Shown piece by piece: positions 50,525 to 59,615 of a DNA stretch of 64,000 nt (position 1 is the stretch's first letter; the number at the start of each line of letters is the position of its first letter). A program made the position numbers and the translations under genes. This DNA comes from FEN-1219 sp963817615 (GTDB taxonomy: Bacteria > Pseudomonadota > Gammaproteobacteria > Steroidobacterales > Rariloculaceae). The notes under the pieces are model-generated. The model did no database searches, was not told where the DNA came from, and saw only the letters and a program-made list of their open reading frames with translations. The stretch lies in the NCBI GenBank assembly GCA_963817615.1, contig CAWFPH010000004.1:186001-250000 (forward strand). The letters run 5' to 3'.

Positions 50525-50931
50525 CGGCCGCCCGCGATGGCAGGCTCGGGCTCCTGACCGGTCAGCTTGCGGCCGTCCGAAAGCGTCACGCGATAGAGGT
50601 AGGCGTGCCTGGAGCCGGTACCCTCGCGTGCCGGAAAGCCCTCCACGGTCACGTAGTCGCCGGGCTTGATGGTCTTCTCGGTCCAGCCGCGGCCCTTCAA
50701 GATGTTCTGCGAATTCGTCTCGATGACCCACCGCTCGGTCGAGCCGTCGACGGCCATGACCTCGAGCACGAGCGATCCGTGTGGATTGCGGAAACTCCAC
50801 TCCTTCACGATGCCCGACACGCTGATCAGCTCGCCGATGACGAAATGCACGGCGAAGGAGTGATGCGCCGCCGCGGGCGCCAGCGTCGCGCTCGCCGCGA
50901 GCGCGGCCAACGCGAGGCGGAGGCGCCGCAT
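50521..50931 (-). CDS. DUF6152 family periplasmic protein, second copy
   Basis: A 136-residue protein (ATG 50931, preferred because it gives a clean signal peptide M-R-R-L-R-L-A-L-A-A-L-A-A-S ending A-P-A-A-A). The family mark is A-A-A-H-H-S-F-A-V-H-F, followed by FRNPHGSLVLEVMA. It has the same length as the copy at 2528-2938 and similar order of segments, but only moderate identity. Here the partner gene is a UMF1 transporter, not a W-x-G-D-T-L-V-V protein. The overlap with the transporter start suggests a joint role. Confidence 0.85.
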   Translation of the reverse strand: MRRLRLALAALAASATLAPAAAHHSFAVHFVIGELISVSGIVKEWSFRNPHGSLVLEVMAVDGSTERWVIETNSQNILKGRGWTEKTIKPGDYVTVEGFPAREGTGSRHAYLYRVTLSDGRKLTGQEPEPAIAGGR

Positions 50932-51105
50932 GACGGCGCTCGCGAGCAACGCATTCAATCGCACACGCACACTTCGATCCCCGCAATGCCCGGGCGCCGA
51001 GCAAGACGTAACCGTTTCTCACGGACGGCCGCGAAACGCGTAACGCCGCCGCCCACCGGCCCGATTGCGATCATCGTCAGCCGCATCTGCCGCGACCCGA
51101 AGCCG

Positions 51106-52149
51106 TCAACCGAGCAGCGGACGACCGCCGAAGCGCCGGCGCCAGAGCGCGACAGCCTCGGCATTGTAAACGCAGTCCGGCAGCTCGCCGCGCAAGGCGG
51201 CCAGCGTCGCGCGGGTGGCCCAGGGAATCGCGGCGCCGAGCGTCCCACCCTGATTCGCGGCGACCATGTGGGGCGACAGCAGCACGCGGTCACCCAGCGC
51301 GAGCACGCGCGCATTGGCCGCGGGCGGCTCCTCCGGCAGCACATCGAGCGCCGCGCCGGCGAGCCGGCCGGCCGCAAGCGCGTCGCAAAGCGCGTCCAGG
51401 TCGACCACGCGCCCGCGCGCCGTGTTGACGAGCACGGCCGACCGCTTCATGAGCTCGAGCCGCCGCGCATCGATCAAGCCGTGCGTCTCGGCCGTGAGAT
51501 TGCAGTGCAGCGTCACGACGTCGGCCGCGGCGAGGAGCGTGTCGAGGTCGACGCGCTGCGCGCCGTAGCGCGCGAACTTTTGGGGCTCCACGTACGGATC
51601 CGTCGCGAGCAGCCGTACGCCCCATGGCGCGAGCAACTCGGCGACGCGCGAGCCGGCGCGCCCCAGGCCGACGATGCCGACCGTGATGCCGGGATAACCG
51701 TCGCCGCGCTTGCCGAGATACGTCCCGTAGAACGGCGGCTCTCGCCACCCCCCCGACTTCACGTGGCGGTCGCGCTCGCGCAGCCGCTTGACGATCGCAA
51801 GCAGCATTGCGACCGCCCCCTCGGCGACGCCGCCCCAGTTCGCCTCGGTCGGTGAATGTGTCACCAGCACGCCGAGCGCCGTGGCCGCGTCGACGTCGAC
51901 GTCGTCGACGCCGATCGTGTATTTGGCGACGACGCGCAGCTCGGGCGACACGGTGAGCAGCTCGCGATCGATGATGCCGCGAAACGTCGCGCCGAGCAGC
52001 GCGGCCGCTCCGCGGGCGAGTGTCACGATGCGCGCCCGGTCGGCGTTCGCCTCGGCGACCACGACATCGCAGCCCGCCGCCTCGAGCTCGCGGTGCGAAG
52101 CGCCCGTCTCGTCGACCGGGCGATAGATCAGAAGTTTCGGCCGGCTCAA
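51106..52149 (-). CDS. D-2-hydroxyacid dehydrogenase
   Basis: A 347-residue NAD-dependent dehydrogenase with the usual two Rossmann domains. The dinucleotide motif is V-G-L-G-R-A-G-S-R-V (161-166 G-x-G-x-x-G), with an acidic Asp184 at the end of strand two that favours NAD. The catalytic set is Arg245 (N-T-A-R-G-R), Glu274 (L-P-E-E-P) and His294 (S-P-H-M). Members act on D-lactate, phosphoglycerate, glyoxylate or hydroxypyruvate. The early K-Y-T-I-G-V-D-D resembles phosphoglycerate-dehydrogenase-like proteins. Substrate is not evident. No regulatory ACT domain. Confidence 0.9.
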   Translation of the reverse strand: MSRPKLLIYRPVDETGASHRELEAAGCDVVVAEANADRARIVTLARGAAALLGATFRGIIDRELLTVSPELRVVAKYTIGVDDVDVDAATALGVLVTHSPTEANWGGVAEGAVAMLLAIVKRLRERDRHVKSGGWREPPFYGTYLGKRGDGYPGITVGIVGLGRAGSRVAELLAPWGVRLLATDPYVEPQKFARYGAQRVDLDTLLAAADVVTLHCNLTAETHGLIDARRLELMKRSAVLVNTARGRVVDLDALCDALAAGRLAGAALDVLPEEPPAANARVLALGDRVLLSPHMVAANQGGTLGAAIPWATRATLAALRGELPDCVYNAEAVALWRRRFGGRPLLG

Positions 52150-52180
52150 GGCAGTGCGGCGCGCGGCCGCCCCGGCGCCC

Positions 52181-53074
52181 TCACATCTCGTTCTTCAGCG
52201 CTTGATAGAAGCCCGGCAAGAAGCGATCCGGCGAGCCGTACTTCGCGTCGAGATCGGCCGTCGGCTTCGCCGCGGTGACCTGCTCGAGCGTCATGCCCTC
52301 ACGGATCATGCCCGAGATCCGCTTCTCGAGCTCGAGCACCATGTCGTGAAAGACCTTCACGTCATCGCGGCTCGAGACCACGCCGTGCCCCGGGATCAGC
52401 TTCGTGTTCGGACCCGCCATGTCCATGACCTGCTCGAGCGCCGCGAGCGTGCCCTTCACCGTGCCGCCATTCCCCGCATCGACGACCGGATAGCCCGTGG
52501 TACGAAATACGTCACCGACATGGATCACGTCGGCCTTCGGGAAACGGATATAGCTGTCGCCGTCGGTGTGCGCGGGAGGGAACTTGCCGATCTCGATGTC
52601 CTCGCCGTCCAAATGCACCGAGATCTTGTCGCCGTAGGTCATCATCGGCAGCGCAACCGCGGGTGCGGGCGGCGCGCCGTTCACGCCCTTGGCGAGTCGC
52701 ACGCGCACGTTGTCGTGCGCAAGAATGTCGATGCCGAGCTTGCCGATGTTCTCGTTGCCGCCCGTGTGGTCGCCGTGAACGTGGGTGTTCACGAGCAGCC
52801 TCACCGGCTTCTTCGAGAGCGCGCGCACGGCGGTCATGATCTTGTCCGTGAGCGGCGCGAACTGATCGTCGATCATCAGCACGCCGTCGTCGCCGACCAG
52901 CACGCCGACGTTGCCGCCCTGACCCTCGAGGTAATAGACGTTGCCCGCGACGGCATGCGTCTTGATCATCACCTTCGAGAAATCCTGCTGCGCCGGTGGT
53001 TGCGCCTGGATCTGAGCGGCCAGCAGCAGCGCGGGCGCCGCGAGGCTTGCGCGCCTGAGCAGCACTCGGTTCAT
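52181..53074 (-). CDS. Exported metallo-beta-lactamase-fold hydrolase
   Basis: A 297-residue protein starting at ATG 53074 behind GGGGGAGG. A signal peptide (M-N-R-V-L-L-R-R-A-S then A-L-L-L-A-A-Q-I-Q-A-Q) is followed by the MBL fold. The zinc motif T-H-V-H-G-D-H (97-103) gives His98, His100, Asp102, His103; the later G-H-G and G-D-V-F-R motifs supply the rest. Similar exported MBL proteins (near the quinoprotein-relay or lactonase groups) have unknown substrates. It follows the glycogen phosphorylase gene by about 110 bp. Confidence 0.88.
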   Translation of the reverse strand: MNRVLLRRASLAAPALLLAAQIQAQPPAQQDFSKVMIKTHAVAGNVYYLEGQGGNVGVLVGDDGVLMIDDQFAPLTDKIMTAVRALSKKPVRLLVNTHVHGDHTGGNENIGKLGIDILAHDNVRVRLAKGVNGAPPAPAVALPMMTYGDKISVHLDGEDIEIGKFPPAHTDGDSYIRFPKADVIHVGDVFRTTGYPVVDAGNGGTVKGTLAALEQVMDMAGPNTKLIPGHGVVSSRDDVKVFHDMVLELEKRISGMIREGMTLEQVTAAKPTADLDAKYGSPDRFLPGFYQALKNEM

Positions 53075-53181
53075 TCCCCCTCCCCCGAATCGAGCCGTTC
53101 GAGCGGCTTCTGCGTTGCGACCGATCATAGCATCGCGGCCCGAGCGGGGCACTCGGCGGCGCGCGGACGCAGCCCGAGGAT

Positions 53182-55779
53182 CTAGGAGCTTGCGACGGCC
53201 GCCAGTCCCGCGAGCGACTCGTCCCCGTCGCCGCCGTTCTCTCCCTGCGTGAGGCGTTTGATCGGCACGGGCTGCACGTGCCAAATGTCGCGGCAATACT
53301 CGCGAATCGTCCGATCGGAAGAGAACTTACCGGTGCGCGCCGTATTCAAGATCGACATCTGCGTCCACCGCTCGCGATCGCGATACGCCTCGCCGACCTC
53401 ACGCTGGCAGTCGCGGTAGGCCGCGAAATCGGCGAGCACGAAGTAGGGGTCGTAGTCGAGCAGCCCGCGCACGAGCGGCTCGAACAGCTCCGTGTCGCCG
53501 CGCGAGAAGAAGCCGCCCCGTACGAGGTCGATCACGGTCGCGAGCTCCGGATCGCGCCGGTACCATTCGTACGGCCGGTAGCCGCTCGCTCGCAGCGCCT
53601 CGACTTCTGCCGTGTCGAGACCGAACAGGAAGAAATTGTCGGCGCCGACCTCCTCGCGCAGCTCGATGTTCGCGCCGTCCAGCGTGCCGATCGTGAGCGC
53701 TCCGTTCATCGCGAACTTCATGTTGCCGGTGCCGGAAGCCTCCTTGCCGGCCGTCGAGATCTGCTCGGACAGGTCCGCGGCCGGGTAGATACGCTGGCCG
53801 TTCGTCACGTTGAAGTTCGGCAGGAACACGACGCGCAACAGGTCGCGCGTCTCGCGGTCGCGGTTGAGCACCGCGCCGACCGAGTTGATGAGCTTGATCA
53901 TCAGCTTCGCGAGGTGATAGCCGGGCGCAGCTTTGCCGCCGAAAATGAACGTGCGCGGCACGAAATCTCCGCCATGACCGCTCTTCAAGCGGTGATACAG
54001 CGCGATCACGTGCAGGATGTTCAGGTGCTGACGCTTGTACTCGTGGATGCGCTTCACCTGCACGTCGAACAGCGAATCCGGATTGATCGGCGACTCCGCA
54101 TGCTGCCCGACACGCGCGGCGAGCTCCTCCTTGTTCGCACGCTTGATCGCGCGCCAGCGCTCGCGGAACGCCGCATCGTCCACGCGCTTCTCGAGCGCAC
54201 GCAGCTCGTTCAAATCACGCACCCAGGCATCGCCGAGGACTTCGGTCAGCAAGCTCGCGAGATGCGGGTTCGCGAGCACGATGAAGCGCCGCGGCGTGAC
54301 GCCGTTCGTCTTGTTCGAGAAGCGCTCGGGCCAGAACCCGTAGAAATCCGCAAGCACGTTGCGCTTCAAAAGCTCGCTGTGCAGTGCGGCCACGCCGTTC
54401 ACGGCGTGACTGCCGAGACATGCGAGATGCGCCATCCGCACGTAGCGCTCGCCGGTCTCGTCGATCAGCGACATCGCGGCGACCTTGCGCTCGTCGCCCA
54501 CGCTCTTGAGCCGCACGTCGTCCAGGAAGCGCGCGTTGATCTCGTAGATGATCTCGAGGTGGCGCGGCAGCACGCGCTTGAAGAGCGGCACGGGCCAGCA
54601 TTCGAGCGCCTCGGGCAGCAGCGTGTGGTTCGTGTAGGCCATCGTGCGGCAGGTAATGTCCCACGCCGTATCCCATGGCACGGCATGCACGTCGACCAGC
54701 AAACGCATGAGCTCCGCCACCGCGATGGACGGATGCGTGTCGTTCAACTGCACCGCGAACTTCTCGTGCAGCCGCTCGAGCGGAATGCGCTGCACCGCAA
54801 GCACGCGGAACATATCCTGCAGCGAGCACGACACGAAGAAGTATTGCTGCTCGAGCCTGAGCTCCTTGCCGCGCACCTGCTCGTCGTTCGGATACAGCAC
54901 CTTGCTCAGATTCTCGGAGATGACCTTCTGGTTGACCGCGCCGTAGTAGTCGCCGCGGTTGAATATCGCGAAGTCGAACGACTCGGGCGCCTCCGCCCGC
55001 CACAGGCGCAGCGTGTTCGCGGTGTTGTTCCGGAAGCCCAGGATCGCCGTGTCGTACGGCACGCCGTTCACGAGCTTGCTCGGTACCCAGCGCACTCGCA
55101 TCCGGCCCTGGTCGTCGAGGTAGCGTTCGGTATGGCCGCCGAGCTGCACCTCGACGGCCCATTCGGGCCGCGGGATCTCCCATGGATTGCCGTAGGTCAG
55201 CCACTTATCGGTCTTCTCGACCTGCCAACCGTCGTGGAGCTCCTGTTGAAAAATTCCGAACTCGTAGCGGATGCCGTACGCGAGCGTCGGAATCTCGAGC
55301 GTCGCCAGCGAGTCGATGAAGCAGGCGGCGAGCCGCCCCAAGCCGCCGTTGCCGAGGCCCGGCTCCGGCTCCTGCGCGAGCAGCGCGTCGAAGTCGAGGC
55401 CGAGCTCCCCGATCGCGTCGCGAACCTGCTCGTAGATGCCGAGGTTGATCAGATTGTTGCCGAGATGCGGTCCGATCAGATACTCGGCGGACAGATAGCA
55501 CACCGTGCGCGCGCGCTGCGTCGTGTACGCGGCGGCCGTGCTGACCCAACGCTTGAGCATCAGGTCGCGCACCGTGTATGCGAGCGCCATGTAGTAATCG
55601 TTGAGCGTGGCAAGCTTCGGAAACTTGCCTTGGATGTAGAACAGCTTGTCGAGAAACGCGCGCTTGATCGCTTCGTTGTCGGCGCCGACTTCCACCGGCG
55701 GCGACCTGAGCGCGGTGACTGGAACCCCATGACTCAAGACCGTGCCCCTTTGAACGGGCGCCGACGCCACCGGCGCCAC
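53182..55779 (-). CDS. glgP: Glycogen phosphorylase
   Basis: An 865-residue enzyme with the full phosphorylase fold: an N-terminal part with Y-L-S-A-E-Y-L-I-G, L-G-N-G-G-L-G-R-L-A-A-C-F and Y-G-I-R-Y-E-F-G. The C-terminal part has KAAPGYHLAKLMIKLIN and the pyridoxal-phosphate site EASGTGNMKFAMNGALTIGT (Lys in N-M-K). It releases glucose-1-phosphate from glycogen or maltodextrins. The start is the GTG at 55779; a TTG about 14 codons later is an alternative. No glgA, glgB or glgC nearby. It lies 4 bp downstream of the DUF2934 protein. Confidence 0.95.
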   Translation of the reverse strand: MAPVASAPVQRGTVLSHGVPVTALRSPPVEVGADNEAIKRAFLDKLFYIQGKFPKLATLNDYYMALAYTVRDLMLKRWVSTAAAYTTQRARTVCYLSAEYLIGPHLGNNLINLGIYEQVRDAIGELGLDFDALLAQEPEPGLGNGGLGRLAACFIDSLATLEIPTLAYGIRYEFGIFQQELHDGWQVEKTDKWLTYGNPWEIPRPEWAVEVQLGGHTERYLDDQGRMRVRWVPSKLVNGVPYDTAILGFRNNTANTLRLWRAEAPESFDFAIFNRGDYYGAVNQKVISENLSKVLYPNDEQVRGKELRLEQQYFFVSCSLQDMFRVLAVQRIPLERLHEKFAVQLNDTHPSIAVAELMRLLVDVHAVPWDTAWDITCRTMAYTNHTLLPEALECWPVPLFKRVLPRHLEIIYEINARFLDDVRLKSVGDERKVAAMSLIDETGERYVRMAHLACLGSHAVNGVAALHSELLKRNVLADFYGFWPERFSNKTNGVTPRRFIVLANPHLASLLTEVLGDAWVRDLNELRALEKRVDDAAFRERWRAIKRANKEELAARVGQHAESPINPDSLFDVQVKRIHEYKRQHLNILHVIALYHRLKSGHGGDFVPRTFIFGGKAAPGYHLAKLMIKLINSVGAVLNRDRETRDLLRVVFLPNFNVTNGQRIYPAADLSEQISTAGKEASGTGNMKFAMNGALTIGTLDGANIELREEVGADNFFLFGLDTAEVEALRASGYRPYEWYRRDPELATVIDLVRGGFFSRGDTELFEPLVRGLLDYDPYFVLADFAAYRDCQREVGEAYRDRERWTQMSILNTARTGKFSSDRTIREYCRDIWHVQPVPIKRLTQGENGGDGDESLAGLAAVASS

Positions 55780-55783
55780 GCCG

Positions 55784-56008
55784 CTACTTCAGCTTCTTGA
55801 TGGTGCCGCTCTTGCGCCGGACCGCCGGCTTCTTCGCGGGCGCCGCTGGTTGCAGTGACGCGATCTCCCGTTCGGCTGCGAGCCAGTCCTCGAGCTCGTG
55901 ACCTGGTGCGAAGCCGCGCTGCTGCGCCTTGAAGTAGGCGCGCTCGGCGATCAGCACGCCGAAATCGGGCTTCACGACCGCGAGTGCTTCCATCGACCGC
56001 CTCGCCAT
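55784..56008 (-). CDS. Small DUF2934-like protein
   Basis: A 74-residue protein from ATG 56008, ending just before glgP. The segment I-A-E-R-A-Y-F-K-A-Q-Q-R-G-F-A-P-G-H-E, then D-W-L-A-A-E-R-E-I, matches the short DUF2934 helical motif. A lysine/proline-rich tail (K-K-P-A-V-R-R-K) suggests nucleic-acid or protein contact. Frequently found next to glycogen or trehalose metabolism genes, and here the next gene is glgP 4 bp away. Function unknown. Confidence 0.7.
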   Translation of the reverse strand: MARRSMEALAVVKPDFGVLIAERAYFKAQQRGFAPGHELEDWLAAEREIASLQPAAPAKKPAVRRKSGTIKKLK

Positions 56009-56214
56009 TGCAACGACTCCTTGCCGTGTCTTCGGTCCGTTTGCAACGCGGGAGCAAGAAGCATGCCACGCAGCGCGCAGCACACGCGGCCTTGGAATTC
56101 GCGCGCCGCGCAGCGCCCGCGCGCGATACGCCCGCGCTCGCTGCCCGCTCTGTGTGCGTCGCGCAAGCACCGTGCCCCACGATCGCGCAGCGCCGCACAT
56201 GCGATACTGCGGCC

Positions 56215-56679
56215 GTGGACGACCTCGCAACCCTGTGCTCCGAGCTCGAGACGATATGGCGGCGCGACATCCCGCTCGCGGCCGCGATCGGAATCGAGGT
56301 CGCGGGCGCGGCCGATGGCGAGCTCGTCGTGCACGCACCGCTCGCGCCAAATCGCAATCTCCACGGCACGGCCTTCGCGGGCAGCCTCTTCTCGGTGTGT
56401 GTGCTGACCGGCTGGGGCGCGATGTGGCTCGCGCTGCGCGGCGCCGCACGCGACGGCACAATCGTGGTTCGGGACGGTCGAATCCGCTATCGCAAAGCGG
56501 TCACGGGCACGCTGATCGTGCGCTGCAGGCCCGATCCGGACGCGCTCGCCGAAGCGCTTGCACAACTCGCGGCCGAAGGCCGCTGCGCGCTCGAGCTCGA
56601 ATGCCGCCTCGATCCGCAGGCTGCGCCGGCGGTCATGTTCGAGGCGACCTACGTCGTGCACGCGCGCGACGAGTCGTAG
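56215..56679 (+). CDS. YiiD-C-terminal-like hot-dog thioesterase
   Basis: A 154-residue protein starting at GTG 56215 (V-D-D-L-A-T-L). The frame is open upstream but arginine-rich there, without protein character. The sequence RDIPLAAAIGIEV then NRNLHGTAFAGSLFSV matches the putative thioesterase domain of the YiiD family: a hot-dog fold in which the His in L-H-G-T-A is part of the active site. The tail E-A-T-Y-V-V-H-A closes the sheet. Substrate unknown. It converges on the TerC-like gene, 10 bp away. Confidence 0.78.
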   Translation: MDDLATLCSELETIWRRDIPLAAAIGIEVAGAADGELVVHAPLAPNRNLHGTAFAGSLFSVCVLTGWGAMWLALRGAARDGTIVVRDGRIRYRKAVTGTLIVRCRPDPDALAEALAQLAAEGRCALELECRLDPQAAPAVMFEATYVVHARDES

Positions 56680-56689
56680 CCCCGTAGGC

Positions 56690-57319
56690 TCAGGTCGAGG
56701 CCGCAACGACCTCGAATGCGCCGTCCCAAATCATCCGCAGCGCGACGTAAGCGATGACCGCGAGACCGATGTAGCCGATCCACTGATGACGATCGAGCAG
56801 CCGTGCGATCAGCGCAGCGGCAAGGCCCATGAAAATCACCGACAACGCCAGGCCGAGGACGAGCACGAGCGCATGCTCGCGTGCGACGCCCGCCACCGCG
56901 AGCACGTTGTCGAGCGACATCGAGACGTCGGCGATGATGATCTGGACAGCGGCTTGCCGCATCGTCTTCTCGGGCGCGTGCGGCCGTGCGCCCGACGGCC
57001 CCTCCGCCGCGAGCGGCTCGGCACGCGCGACCGCGCGCTCGCGGAGCTCCCGCCACATGCGCCAACAGACCCAGAGCAGCAGCAGGCCGCCCGCAAGCGT
57101 CAAACCGATCACTTGCAACAACTGCACTGTGAACAACGCGAAGACGATCCGCAGCAGCGTGGCAGCCGCGATCCCGAGCACCATGACGCGCCAGCGCTGG
57201 CCGGCCGGCAATCCCGCGACCGCGATGCCGACCACGATGGCGTTGTCTCCGGACAACACCAGGTTGACCAGCACCACCTGCATCAATGCCGCGAGCGATG
57301 CCGCGGAAAGCCATTCCAC
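56690..57319 (-). CDS. TerC family (YjbE-type) integral membrane protein
   Basis: A 209-residue protein, about seven membrane segments. Start GTG 57319 with GAGG 8 bases upstream. The first TerC motif is N-L-V-L-S-G-D-N-A-I-V-V-G and the second D-V-S-M-S-L-D-N-V-L-A-V-A-G, both with the Asp-Asn pairs that define the superfamily. TerC proteins contribute to metal (manganese) export or tellurite tolerance; YjbE is a manganese-responsive member in Bacillus. No riboswitch of the yybP-ykoY type is seen in the 125 bp ahead. Confidence 0.88.
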   Translation of the reverse strand: MEWLSAASLAALMQVVLVNLVLSGDNAIVVGIAVAGLPAGQRWRVMVLGIAAATLLRIVFALFTVQLLQVIGLTLAGGLLLLWVCWRMWRELRERAVARAEPLAAEGPSGARPHAPEKTMRQAAVQIIIADVSMSLDNVLAVAGVAREHALVLVLGLALSVIFMGLAAALIARLLDRHQWIGYIGLAVIAYVALRMIWDGAFEVVAAST

Positions 57320-57444
57320 TCGTGTAGCCTCGCTTGCCGATTGTGCGCCGCAGACCCGCATGAGTGGGCCGGAAGCGTTGTACGCCCCTCGCGCTTCCGT
57401 CATGATACGCGGCTAAGCACACCTCGCACCAACCGGCATTCCCC

Positions 57445-59511
57445 ATGAACGGATTTCGGCGCTCGCTCGCTTGCGGTCTGTTGCCGCTGTCGCTGCTCGC
57501 TACTGTTGCTGCGGCGCAAAACACCACCAATACGAAACAGCAGCCGCTCGAAGAGATCATCGTCACCGCGACGATGATCAACCGCACGCTCGATCGCGTG
57601 CCGGCAGCCGTCAGCGTGATCGATACGGATCAGATCCAACTCGCGCGCCAGCAGCTCGCGCTCGACGAGGCGCTCGACCGCGTGCCGGGCGTGTTCACGC
57701 AGAACCGCTACAACTTTGCCCAGGACTTACGCATCTCGATCCGCGGCTTCGGCGCGCGCGCGCAGTTCGGCATTCGCGGCATCAAGGTGCTCGTCGACGG
57801 CATCCCCGAAACGTTGCCGGACGGTCAAGGCGCGGTGGACAGCATCGATCTCGGTGCGACGAAGGAGATCGAGGTGATCCGCGGCCCGAGCTCGTCGATG
57901 TACGGCAATGCGGCGGGCGGGGTGATCAGCATCATCACGGAAGGTGCGCCCGCGCAACCGTTCGCCGAGGTCAGGGCTGCGGCTGGCTCCTATGGCTACG
58001 ACAAGCTGCAGTTCAAGACCGGCGGCCAGACCGACAGGCTCAACTACCTCGTGAGCGTGTCGAACTCGGAGTTCGACAGCTGGCGTGCGCAGAGCCGCGC
58101 GGTGAACGGTCAGGTGACCGGGCGCTTCGATGTCGATCTCGGCAAGAATCGCGATCTGCTCACGATCCTGAATTACACGGACCAGCCGCAATCCGACGAC
58201 GCGGGCGCCCTCACGCGCGCGCTCGTGCAGACGAACCCGCGCTCCGCTTGGCCCGGTAACGTCACCTTCGACGGCGGCGAAGAGATCACGCAGAGCCGGC
58301 TCGGCTTCGTCTACAGCGCGCCGCTCGGGGAGCACGGCACGCTCAAAGCCAAGAACTACTATGCCTGGCGCGATTTCCAGAATCAGCTGCCTGTGCAAGG
58401 CAACGGCATCGTCGACCTGCAGCGCGCATTCGTCGGCGGCGGATTCAGCTACAGCTACGACGGCTTCTGGCTCGACCGTCCGAACCGGTTCATCACGGGC
58501 GTCGACTTCGACGACCAGGACGACGATCGCAAGCGCTTCAACAACCTACAAGGCGTACGCGGCAACCTCGGCTTCAACCAGAACGAGTACGTTACGAGCC
58601 GCGGCGTCTACATGCAGAACGAGCTGAGCCTCACGCCGAAGGCTCAACTCACGCTCGGCGTGCGCGCCGACCGCGTCAAGTTCGACGTTACCGACCATTA
58701 CTTCGCGGACGGTTTCGACGACTCCGGCTCGCGGGAATTCAATGACACCAGCCCAATGGTCGGCGTGACGTTCCAGCTCAGGCCGACGCTCTCGTTGTAC
58801 GCGACCTACTCGAGCTCGTTCGAGACGCCCACGACCACCGAGTTCAACAAGCCGGATGGCACCGGCGGTTTCAACCAAGACTTGAACCCGCAGATCGCAC
58901 ACAACATCGAGGTCGGCGTACGCGGCTCGCTCGCGCGCCGGCAACGCTACGAGGTATCGGTCTACGATACTCACGTGAAGGACGAGCTGATCCCGTTCGA
59001 GGTGCCGACGAGCCCTGGCCGCAATTACTACGTGAACGCGGGTGAGTCGACGCACAAGGGCGTCGAATTCTCGTGGCTGTCGAATCCCACCGATCGGCTC
59101 ACGACGACGCTGAGCTATTCCTATTCCGACTTCACGTTCAACAACGGGCTGGTGATTCCGGGAACCGCGAAGAACGTCGCGTTCGGAGAGATCACGTACA
59201 AGGATCCGCACAACTGGTTCGTATCGGCCGACGCGCTGTACGCGGGCAGTCAATTCGGCGACAACGCGAACACGGCCGCGGGCATCGTCGACGCATACAC
59301 GATCGCCGACCTGCGCCTCGGCTACGACGTGGATGCCGGCTCGGTCGTGCTCTCGCCGTTCTTCGGCGTGAACAACGTGTTCGACCGGAGCTATATCTCC
59401 AACGTGCGGCTCAATCCGGTCGGCGTCGGCACTCCGGCCGGGCGTTACTTCGAGCCCGGGCCGCCGCGCAGCGCCTACGGCGGCGTGACGGTGAACTGGA
59501 AGTTCCATTAG
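57445..59511 (+). CDS. TonB-dependent outer-membrane receptor
   Basis: A 688-residue receptor. A signal peptide (ends A-A-A-Q) precedes the TonB box-like E-E-I-I-V-T-A-T. The plug domain follows (R-I-S-I-R-G-F-G-A-R-A-Q-F-G-I-R, V-L-V-D-G-I-P, V-I-R-G-P-S-S-S-M-Y-G-N-A-A-G-G). The barrel follows to the end, closing in V-T-V-N-W-K-F-H. The G-I-R-G-I-K-V-L-V-D-G and N-V-F-D-R-S-Y-I-S-N-V-R-L-N segments recall FecA/siderophore-type and thiamin-type receptors. Ligand unknown, and no transport or synthesis genes lie next to it. Confidence 0.9.
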   Translation: MNGFRRSLACGLLPLSLLATVAAAQNTTNTKQQPLEEIIVTATMINRTLDRVPAAVSVIDTDQIQLARQQLALDEALDRVPGVFTQNRYNFAQDLRISIRGFGARAQFGIRGIKVLVDGIPETLPDGQGAVDSIDLGATKEIEVIRGPSSSMYGNAAGGVISIITEGAPAQPFAEVRAAAGSYGYDKLQFKTGGQTDRLNYLVSVSNSEFDSWRAQSRAVNGQVTGRFDVDLGKNRDLLTILNYTDQPQSDDAGALTRALVQTNPRSAWPGNVTFDGGEEITQSRLGFVYSAPLGEHGTLKAKNYYAWRDFQNQLPVQGNGIVDLQRAFVGGGFSYSYDGFWLDRPNRFITGVDFDDQDDDRKRFNNLQGVRGNLGFNQNEYVTSRGVYMQNELSLTPKAQLTLGVRADRVKFDVTDHYFADGFDDSGSREFNDTSPMVGVTFQLRPTLSLYATYSSSFETPTTTEFNKPDGTGGFNQDLNPQIAHNIEVGVRGSLARRQRYEVSVYDTHVKDELIPFEVPTSPGRNYYVNAGESTHKGVEFSWLSNPTDRLTTTLSYSYSDFTFNNGLVIPGTAKNVAFGEITYKDPHNWFVSADALYAGSQFGDNANTAAGIVDAYTIADLRLGYDVDAGSVVLSPFFGVNNVFDRSYISNVRLNPVGVGTPAGRYFEPGPPRSAYGGVTVNWKFH

Positions 59512-59615
59512 CGCTGCGTGCAGCGAGCCGCGCGCGTCGCATCGACGGCCGCTCGACCGCCGCTTCTGAGCAACCGATCACGGGCAGACGCGCGCGCGGC
59601 GTTCACAATGCCGCG

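Noticed and set aside
53278..55800. 840-codon frame antisense to glycogen phosphorylase
   Set aside because: Same shadow effect; glgP has the pyridoxal-phosphate site and full length on the other strand.
59512..59525. CGCTGC-GT-GCAGCG hairpin after the TonB receptor
   Set aside because: Two-base loop and no T-run; too weak to call a terminator.
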